Shown here piece after piece: positions 58,121 to 64,000 of a stretch of DNA of 64,000 bases. Source of the stretch: JAHEZL01 sp964406465 (GTDB taxonomy: Bacteria; Bacteroidota; Bacteroidia; Flavobacteriales_C; GCA-002722245). Location: NCBI GenBank assembly GCA_964406465.1, contig CAYORT010000001.1, forward strand, positions 248,001 to 312,000, written 5' to 3'. A program made the translations under genes and the position numbers. The notes below the pieces were generated by a model, which was not told the DNA's origin, did no database searches, and saw only the letters and a program-made list of their open reading frames with translations. Each line of letters opens with the position of its first letter. The stretch's first letter is position 1.

Positions 58121-59635
58121 CGCAACGCTGCCGTATCGCTTAATATTTCTGCGCAGTCCGGTATCGGGCATTATACTCTCATATTCATAATACACTGCAT
58201 AAACATCTATCGGACATGGCTTGCCATTGTATTTTCCATCCCAACCATTGGCGATATCATTGCTTTCAAATATTAGTTCGCCCCATCTATTGAAGATGCG
58301 CAATTTAAATTCATAAACACCAGAACCAACGGGTTGAAAAATTTCGTTTTTATCGTCGTTGTTAGGGGTGAATGCATTGGGAATATTGAAATAGGTAGGT
58401 TCGCAGTAATTTTTGATGTATAAGCTATCTTTGCTTGTGCAATTTTTACCGTTAGAAAGTGTAACCGAATAGGAGCCTTCTTTAGTAGCATTAATATTTG
58501 GCGTGGTTTCGCCTGTCGACCACATATAGCTGCTTGCGCTACCTCCGCTGTGCAATGGATACACAGGGTAGAATTCAAAACAAATGGTAGTGTCGTCCTC
58601 AAGATTAATGGTAGGTATTGGTAACTGATGAAGAATAATAGTGTCTTGATCTGCGCATCCTAATCCGTTGTCAACTACTACTGTGTATTGCGCTGCGGTA
58701 GTAACATAGGTTTGATTTTGAGTAGCCCCATTCGACCATTGGTAAATGTAGTTGGCAGGTAAGTTGGTTTGCAGTAAGATGCTATCTCCATTACAAATAT
58801 TTTTATCGGCTCCTAAATCAACACTAACGTTAGGGTTCACTTGAACTACTACACTGTCTTGACTAAAACATACTGGTTTGAAGGAGATATCATCCATAGC
58901 AAAATCATTTCCCCAGCCTAATGTATTTTGATTCACAATACAAATTTGTGCAGAGGTTGCCGGACCCGAATCCCAGATGGCAAAAAATTCGTTCCATTCA
59001 CACACTGTTCCCGATGCCCTAAACGGTTCACCTAATAAAGTGTTGTTTACAGTAAATTGAAGAAGAGCAGGGTTGTCGGGAAAAACCGATGAAATCCATG
59101 TGCTAAAAGCATAATCTGTATTGGCTGAAACAGTGATGTTTTCACACCACAATTGCACTCCGGCTGCTGTAGAGGCATTAATGATCATCATATTTCCACT
59201 TCCAGAGGTGTGATCACTGCATGCTCCCCAATTAGAATAGTAAACCGCAGAGGTGTTGTTTACGCAGTAAAACCCTTCTTGAATGCTGCCAGGTGAGCAA
59301 TCTACTCCGTACTGACTCGTAAAATCTTGATCGCCTAATTCAAAATCACCATTGATGATTCTTTCATTGGGATATTCGTATCTGTTACTCAAAATGTATT
59401 TCGTTGTTACCGATGGCGAGGCGATGGGATTTTTAATGCTCGAGTCACTCAAACCATTCTTATTCGACCAATGAATTTTGTATGGATTTCCGGCGGTATT
59501 AATTTGTATGGACTCTCCTTCACAAATTTTAAGTGTATCGGCAGTGATATTGATATTGCAATTGATTTGCGCAGGCGAGGCTATCGCTAGCAAAACAAGG
59601 GTAAAAGCAATAATTATTTTTTTAATTTCCACCAT
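58109..59635 (-). CDS. Secreted protein with CHU_C (type B T9SS) sorting domain
   Basis: 508 residues. Signal peptide ending SPAQ. Then an Ig-like module with CEGESIQI, a jelly-roll-like domain opening INGDFELGDQDF (about 93-255, with WGNDFAMDDISF), two further Ig/PKD-like SCR-type repeats (CNGDSILLQT, CFEFYPVYPLHSGG) and the ~85-residue CHU_C domain (NAFTPNNDDKN, GELIFES, GWDGKYNGK, ending VALIR). It is likely a surface adhesin or matrix protein exported by T9SS with a type B signal. Confidence 0.9.
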   Translation of the reverse strand: MVEIKKIIIAFTLVLLAIASPAQINCNINITADTLKICEGESIQINTAGNPYKIHWSNKNGLSDSSIKNPIASPSVTTKYILSNRYEYPNERIINGDFELGDQDFTSQYGVDCSPGSIQEGFYCVNNTSAVYYSNWGACSDHTSGSGNMMIINASTAAGVQLWCENITVSANTDYAFSTWISSVFPDNPALLQFTVNNTLLGEPFRASGTVCEWNEFFAIWDSGPATSAQICIVNQNTLGWGNDFAMDDISFKPVCFSQDSVVVQVNPNVSVDLGADKNICNGDSILLQTNLPANYIYQWSNGATQNQTYVTTAAQYTVVVDNGLGCADQDTIILHQLPIPTINLEDDTTICFEFYPVYPLHSGGSASSYMWSTGETTPNINATKEGSYSVTLSNGKNCTSKDSLYIKNYCEPTYFNIPNAFTPNNDDKNEIFQPVGSGVYEFKLRIFNRWGELIFESNDIANGWDGKYNGKPCPIDVYAVYYEYESIMPDTGLRRNIKRYGSVALIR

Positions 59636-60360
59636 TAAAAATTAAGATAAAATTCCTTGGTAAGTTGAACATATTCTGCCGTAAATTCATTGGCGTTAGC
59701 CTGAATCGACAGCTCGTTCATCATTACTTCAAAATTTGTGCTTCTGGTTATCTCAACCAGAACTCTCTTAGGCGGTTTGGATATAATAGGTTTTACTAAT
59801 GTAAGGCTTTTTATGGATAGGGCGCAAATTTTTGTTTGCTCTTCGATAGCTTTTAAACCATCAAAAGGATATACAATGCATATTCTGCCTGATTCTGCTA
59901 AAATTGATTTTGACTTGTTTAAAAGTTCAAAGAGAGGCAAAGAATCATCATGTCGAGCCAAATTGCGCTCTTCTTTTTGAGATTTTAAGCTCGCTGTAAA
60001 ATAGGGAGGATTGCTAATAATTAAATCGAATTTTATATCGCTTTTCCAATCTTTAAAATCTTCATTATGCAAGTGAAGTCGATTGCTCCACGAACTATTT
60101 TTAAAGTTTATTTGAGCTTGTTCAAAAGCATTTTTTTCTATTTCTATAGCTTGTATTTGAGCTTCGCTGTTTTTTTGAGCGGCCATAAGAGCAATTAATC
60201 CGCTACCCGTTCCAACGTCTAATATGTTTTTGCAATTATTGGTATTTGCCCATGCGCCCAAAAGTGTTCCATCAACACCCACTTTCATCGAGCATAGGTT
60301 ATGATCTACAGAAAATTGTTTGAATCGAAATGGTTGATATTTCTTTTCGGGTTTAGTCAT
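59635..60360 (-). CDS. trmN6: tRNA1(Val) A37 N6-methyltransferase
   Basis: 241 residues, YfiC/TrmN6 type. N-terminus FRFKQFSVDHNLCSMKVGVD, SAM motif ILDVGTGSGLIALM, catalytic NPPY motif (ISNPPYF) near residue 123 and a C-terminal KPPKRVLVEI. It would methylate A37 of tRNA-Val. It overlaps rimM by 8 bp, so two RNA-maturation genes are coupled; its stop overlaps the CHU_C gene start by one base. Confidence 0.9.
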   Translation of the reverse strand: MTKPEKKYQPFRFKQFSVDHNLCSMKVGVDGTLLGAWANTNNCKNILDVGTGSGLIALMAAQKNSEAQIQAIEIEKNAFEQAQINFKNSSWSNRLHLHNEDFKDWKSDIKFDLIISNPPYFTASLKSQKEERNLARHDDSLPLFELLNKSKSILAESGRICIVYPFDGLKAIEEQTKICALSIKSLTLVKPIISKPPKRVLVEITRSTNFEVMMNELSIQANANEFTAEYVQLTKEFYLNF

Positions 60361-60868
60361 TTAAGTCTAAAAGTCCGTCGGGCAATTCAAAATGTATTTC
60401 TCTAGTAGCAGCATCCATTTTTTTCACGAATTGATCTACCAAAGGAATATAAATTTCTTTTTTGCCATTTTTCACATTGAGCAATACTTGTGGCGTGCTG
60501 TCGTTTACCGAATACACTTCGCCAACCAAACCTTTATTGGCATCAAAAACTTTGTATCCAACTAATTCCTGAATGCTTTCGTTGTCTTCCATCTCCGGGA
60601 AATCATCTAACGATAAATACATTTTTGTTTTTGACAGAGCAAGGGCATCTTTTTCGTTATCAATTCCTTCAAATTTCACATGTCCTTTTTCTCCTAAAGT
60701 TGAAATTCTTTCCACTTCGTATTCGGCTAGATGTTTTCCTATGAGTAGATAAACACTTTTAATATCGTCTAACTCCAAATCGGGAGTTTCATTTTTAAAG
60801 TGCAATTCACCTTTAAATCCTTTGGGTTTGGTGATTACACCATAATAAAAAACATCATTAAGAGTCAT
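60353..60868 (-). CDS. rimM: 16S rRNA processing protein RimM
   Basis: 171 residues. Assists maturation of the 30S subunit head, binding S19. RimM N-domain FYYGVITKPKGFKGELHF and the C-terminal PRC-barrel (ELVGYKVFDANKGLVGEV, then EIYIPLVDQFV and LPDGLLDLND) are clear. The ATG at 60868 (MTLNDVF) is preferred; ATGs at 60886 and further upstream would overlap a TATTTTCG box near 60890. Usual rpsP and trmD neighbours are absent. Confidence 0.92.
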   Translation of the reverse strand: MTLNDVFYYGVITKPKGFKGELHFKNETPDLELDDIKSVYLLIGKHLAEYEVERISTLGEKGHVKFEGIDNEKDALALSKTKMYLSLDDFPEMEDNESIQELVGYKVFDANKGLVGEVYSVNDSTPQVLLNVKNGKKEIYIPLVDQFVKKMDAATREIHFELPDGLLDLND

Positions 60869-61002
60869 TTCGTATTTAATTTTCATCGAAAATACAAAAC
60901 ACTCGGTAGAACTCAATTAACATTCTTTGTTTGATTTCTATTTGGCGGCACATAAATGGCGTGTTGAGATTATATCTATTTTCATTTTTATAAAAAATAA
61001 GT

Positions 61003-62514
61003 ATGAGCGAAGGATTAATTTTAACCATCATAATTGCATATTTCTCGGTATTGATTTTGTTCTCTTATTTAACCAGTAGGGGAGCAGATACCAATACTTT
61101 TTTTGTTGGAAATAAAGAATCAAAATGGTATGTGGTTGCCTTTGGTATGATTGGCGCTTCTCTATCGGGAGTTACATTTATATCAGTGCCAGGCTGGGTT
61201 GATGGAAAACAGTTTGCTTACATGCAAATTGTGTTGGGGTATTTGGTAGGATATATTGTAGTGGCCTATGTTTTATTGCCCATTTATTACCGAATGAATT
61301 TAATTTCTATTTATGGTTATTTAGAGGATAGATTTGGTGGCTGGACTTATAAGACCGGAGCGTCGTTGTTCCTGCTTTCTAGAATTATTGGCGCTTCTAT
61401 TCGTTTGCTTTTAGCCGCAACAGTTTTTCATGAATTTATTTTTGCAAAGTGGGGAATTCCTTTCGCTGCCACAGTAACATTTTCGATACTTTTTATTTGG
61501 GTTTGTACTTTCAAAGGAGGTATTAAAACTATAGTGTGGACAGATACTTTGCAAACGCTGTTTATGCTGTTGTCATTGGGGATTGCGATTTATCTTATAT
61601 CTGATTCTTTAGGCTTTTCAGAGCAAGGTGGTTTGATAAAAGTGATTTCTGAGAGCAAATATTCAAAGATATTTTTCTTCGAAGAGATGGGTGCTAACAA
61701 TTATTTCTGGAAACAATTTATAGCGGGGATGTTCATTACGATAGGTATGACTGGTTTAGATCAAGATTTAATGCAGAAGAACTTAAGTTGTAAGAATATT
61801 AAAGAGGCTCAAAAGAATATGGTTTCTTTTGCTTTTGTATTAACTATCGTGAATCTAGCATTCTTAGTTTTAGGTGCAACACTCTTTATGTATGCCCAAA
61901 AGAATGGTGTTGAAATTCCAATGCACGATGGTAAAGCACGAACAGATTTGTTGTTCCCTACGTTAGCACTTGGAGATTATTTTCCACAGGTAGTTGGCAT
62001 ATTTTTTATTCTAGGTTTGTTTGCTGCAACATATGCTAGTGCCGATTCTGCCTTAGCAAGCTTAACTACTTCCTTTTGTGTAGATTTCATAGGTGTTAGA
62101 AAGATGGAAGAAGCACAACAGAAAAAATGGAAGGATAGGGTTCATGTTGGAATGTCGCTTGTTTTATTGGTTGTAATTTTGGTTTTAAATGAGTTTATGT
62201 CGGCAAATGCAATAGAGCAAATTCTTACGTTTGCTTCATTTACTTATGGTCCGTTGATAGGGATTTTTGCTTTCGGAATTTTTACTAAACGAACTTTAAA
62301 CAAAGACAAATATTCGCTATTTACTGCAGTTACTGCCATTATTCTTACAACAGTCTTGTATATACTCACTAATAAAACAAAGGAAATTACAGCGTTTTTT
62401 GAGTTGGATAAGCCTTTCGATTTAGGATTTAAAATTGGGGCAGAGCTAATTATTTATAACGCATTTATCACTTTCGTTATATTGTGGTTTGTTTCTAAAA
62501 AGAAACCTGCTTAA
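61003..62514 (+). CDS. Sodium:solute symporter (SSS family)
   Basis: 503 residues with about 13 membrane helices, as in SSS transporters. Family-like features are the first helix IAYFSVLILFSYLTSRG, GASLSGVTFISVPGWV in the second and TDTLQTLFMLLS in the middle. Likely Na+-driven uptake of a sugar, proline or a related solute; the substrate cannot be named. It precedes the GldN-like gene by 41 bp. Confidence 0.92.
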   Translation: MSEGLILTIIIAYFSVLILFSYLTSRGADTNTFFVGNKESKWYVVAFGMIGASLSGVTFISVPGWVDGKQFAYMQIVLGYLVGYIVVAYVLLPIYYRMNLISIYGYLEDRFGGWTYKTGASLFLLSRIIGASIRLLLAATVFHEFIFAKWGIPFAATVTFSILFIWVCTFKGGIKTIVWTDTLQTLFMLLSLGIAIYLISDSLGFSEQGGLIKVISESKYSKIFFFEEMGANNYFWKQFIAGMFITIGMTGLDQDLMQKNLSCKNIKEAQKNMVSFAFVLTIVNLAFLVLGATLFMYAQKNGVEIPMHDGKARTDLLFPTLALGDYFPQVVGIFFILGLFAATYASADSALASLTTSFCVDFIGVRKMEEAQQKKWKDRVHVGMSLVLLVVILVLNEFMSANAIEQILTFASFTYGPLIGIFAFGIFTKRTLNKDKYSLFTAVTAIILTTVLYILTNKTKEITAFFELDKPFDLGFKIGAELIIYNAFITFVILWFVSKKKPA

Positions 62515-62530
62515 AATATTTAAAATCCTT

Positions 62531-62552
62531 GCTCGTTTCAAATTAAACGGGC
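62531..62552 (+). promoter_or_regulatory. Hairpin just upstream of the GldN-like start
   Basis: GCTCGTTT (62531-62538) pairs with AAACGGGC (62545-62552) with one G-U pair; the stem ends 3 bases before the ATG at 62556. It could end the symporter transcript or cover the ribosome-binding region. Confidence 0.4.
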
Positions 62553-62555
62553 TGG

Positions 62556-63341
62556 ATGAAACTTACTTCAATTTCTTTAATTATGATGCTTGCTATGCAT
62601 TTTAAAGTGCACTGTCAGTGTTGCGACGAATCTACAACTTTACAGATAGGAGGCGATGAAAAAGACACCTTTCATTTGCAGGTTTTAAACGAAGCCGATG
62701 TGCTTTGGAGCAAAAGGGTTTGGCGCATCGTAGAAATGCGTGAGAGCTCAAATAGAATGTTGCTCAATCCAAGAATTAAGAATGAAATAAATCTCATGAA
62801 TTTTTTGGAAAATTCCATTTACGCCAATTACATGAAAGCTTATGTAAGCGACGATTTTAAGCAGAGGATGAATGCCAGTCAAATTAGAACAGCATTAACT
62901 AAGTACGACAGCTCAAATGTTGGAGGCGTGCTACAGATCGATTCTTCCTTACTAAACATGAATACTATTCATCGTTTTCTAATTAAAGAAGATTATTATT
63001 TCAACAAAAGAAATAGCACTGTGGATGTGAAAATTTTAGGTTTAGCACCTTTGGCAGATGTTTATGATTCGGCGGGAATGTATGTGGGTGAACGGCAATT
63101 GTTTTGGATATATTATCCTTCCATAAAGTGTTGTTTAAATAAACATACAGTGCGATTAAATAATGATTCAATGGTCACTTTAGAAAGTTTCATCTCTAAG
63201 CACATGTTTACAAGTAAAGTGTATTATGTTAGTTATGAAAGCTCAACATTACCCAATCAAATGAAGGGTACAAGGAGAATAGAGATGGAGATGCAAAGGA
63301 ATAGAATTAGAGAAATAGAAAATGATTACTGGGATCATTAA
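62556..63341 (+). CDS. GldN/PorN-like T9SS component
   Basis: 261 residues with a signal peptide (cleavage near VHCQ). Motifs follow GldN order: VLWSKRVWRIVEMRESSN near residue 50, then LIKEDYYFNKRNSTVDVKIL, GLAPLADVYD, LFWIYYPSIKC and an end of IENDYWDH. GldN forms the periplasmic ring with GldK in the T9SS motor. No gldK, gldL or gldM lies upstream, so this is an extra or displaced copy. The chain contains more Cys than I would expect (CQCCDE and IKCCLN). Confidence 0.8.
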   Translation: MKLTSISLIMMLAMHFKVHCQCCDESTTLQIGGDEKDTFHLQVLNEADVLWSKRVWRIVEMRESSNRMLLNPRIKNEINLMNFLENSIYANYMKAYVSDDFKQRMNASQIRTALTKYDSSNVGGVLQIDSSLLNMNTIHRFLIKEDYYFNKRNSTVDVKILGLAPLADVYDSAGMYVGERQLFWIYYPSIKCCLNKHTVRLNNDSMVTLESFISKHMFTSKVYYVSYESSTLPNQMKGTRRIEMEMQRNRIREIENDYWDH

Positions 63342-64000
63342 TTACTGCACCCATTGCTGTTTAGAGATCATGAGTGCTTCTTGCACAGTGATTCTAATTC
63401 CTTTATTGTAGGCAGTAACAAAGGGTCCAACAATTTTATTTTCTGTTTTTACCGTTTCTCTGTAATCACGAGCCTCTTTGTACACACCGAATTCACCAAC
63501 AGTGTACTTGTGCCATCCTTCATGCATTTGAACATATATCTTTTGTTTCATCGCGTGATTTTTCTCAAAGTATGAAACATCAACTGCTCTCTTAAGTGCA
63601 CAAATTTGAACACTGTAGAACAATTCTTGGTTGTTGTTTGTAGCTCCTGGATTATTGATCACTTCTGGAGTAGATGAAACTTTTGTGCTAGGCTCTTTCG
63701 CCGTTTTCGTTTTTTTAGGAGTGCTAGTACTCGACGTAGTGCTGGTAGCACTTGGTTTTTCCTTTTCAATTACTTTTACAACTGCAGTTTCCTTTGGTTG
63801 AGTTGAGGTTTGTGTACTGTCTGTATTTGATGAGTTATTACTTTCAGTGCTAGCTGTATTGGATGTATTGCTTGTAGTATTTGCACTTGCAGCTGTTGTA
63901 TTGTTTTCTGTTTTTGTTGAATTATTGGTTGTTGCTGCGTTATTTGCAGCAGCGGTGGTGTTGTTTGCTGTATTTGCAGATGGCGTATTTGTTGTGTTTG
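63342..64000 (-). CDS. SPOR-like domain protein with low-complexity region, 5' end outside window
   Basis: The minus-strand frame is open from the stop at 63342 to the window edge, so the N-terminus is missing. At least 110 residues next to the edge are almost entirely Thr, Asn, Ser and Ala, then Lys/Thr-rich. The last ~100 residues contain FYSVQICALKRAV, HEGWHKYTVGEF and VTAYNKGIRITVQEAL, the shape of SPOR-like peptidoglycan-binding domains in Bacteroidota. An internal GTG at 63662 is not the true start. It converges on the GldN-like gene with no gap. Confidence 0.75.
   Translation of the reverse strand, partial: NTTNTPSANTANNTTAAANNAATTNNSTKTENNTTAASANTTSNTSNTASTESNNSSNTDSTQTSTQPKETAVVKVIEKEKPSATSTTSSTSTPKKTKTAKEPSTKVSSTPEVINNPGATNNNQELFYSVQICALKRAVDVSYFEKNHAMKQKIYVQMHEGWHKYTVGEFGVYKEARDYRETVKTENKIVGPFVTAYNKGIRITVQEALMISKQQWVQ

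Overview
The window is AT-rich chromosomal DNA from a member of the Bacteroidota. Several independent signs agree: type IX secretion (T9SS) C-terminal sorting domains of both the PxxNP-like type A form and the CHU_C type B form, a GldN homologue, a PorP/SprF-like barrel, the short RpoD typical of the phylum, promoters of the form TTG-N19/20-TAnnTTTG, many lipoproteins with an SC-type lipobox, and BshC and MnmD as single genes. The class cannot be fixed from the sequence alone. No phage, insertion sequence, CRISPR array or rRNA is present. The interest lies in gene pairings, small repeats and regulation.

Layout. 1-3.3 kb: tail of an exported protein and PEP carboxylase. 3.5-7.5 kb: a four-gene operon of circularly permuted ATP-grasp, alpha-E, transglutaminase-like and Anbu (proteasome-like) proteins. 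7.5-10.7 kb (minus): an ECF sigma factor, a protein that appears to join an anti-sigma-like cytoplasmic region to an outer-membrane PorP/SprF-like barrel, and a CHU_C lipoprotein. 10.7-20.1 kb: MnmD, a chagasin-like inhibitor, NUDIX, lipoproteins, a secreted GH18 chitinase, M28 peptidase, a T9SS cargo and AhcY. 20.2-23 kb: a GGGP synthase-family enzyme and a small membrane/redox cluster with TspO. 23.0-29.7 kb: the thiamin operon thiS-thiC-tenI-like-thiD-thiE-thiG-thiH behind a TPP riboswitch. 29.8-36 kb: small unknowns, two paralogous TPR proteins, an M43 protease, AcpH, SiaC-like, OmpH-like and DUF4924 proteins. 36-43.2 kb: a TetR/thioesterase/FabF operon with a visible operator, a repeat-rich stretch, LpdA and a large TPR protein. 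43.3-50.5 kb: M61 peptidase, a K+ channel coupled to a glycine-rich protein, BshC, FKBP and a phosphoesterase. 50.5-54.7 kb: a glycan cluster (two glycosyltransferases, a methyltransferase, an FdtA-like cupin and a DegT aminotransferase). 54.8-64 kb: tRNA-Leu, Rpe, RpoD, a saccharopine dehydrogenase-like enzyme, a CHU_C protein, TrmN6, RimM, a sodium:solute symporter, GldN-like and a truncated SPOR-like protein.

The strongest candidate for an undescribed system is the 7.5-10.7 kb operon. The arrangement looks like a trans-envelope signalling device: an outer-membrane barrel of the family that handles type B T9SS cargo, a long disordered periplasmic linker, one inner-membrane helix, and four tandem copies of an anti-sigma-like motif in the cytoplasm. 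It is co-transcribed with its sigma factor and with a CHU_C lipoprotein that could be the ligand of the barrel. Other points worth a check are the TetR operator inside its own promoter spacer, a thiS start codon buried in a hairpin behind the riboswitch, direct repeats flanking a duplicated lipoprotein gene, and heptamer repeats at three intergenic sites. All assignments rest on reading the sequence; no database search was run.
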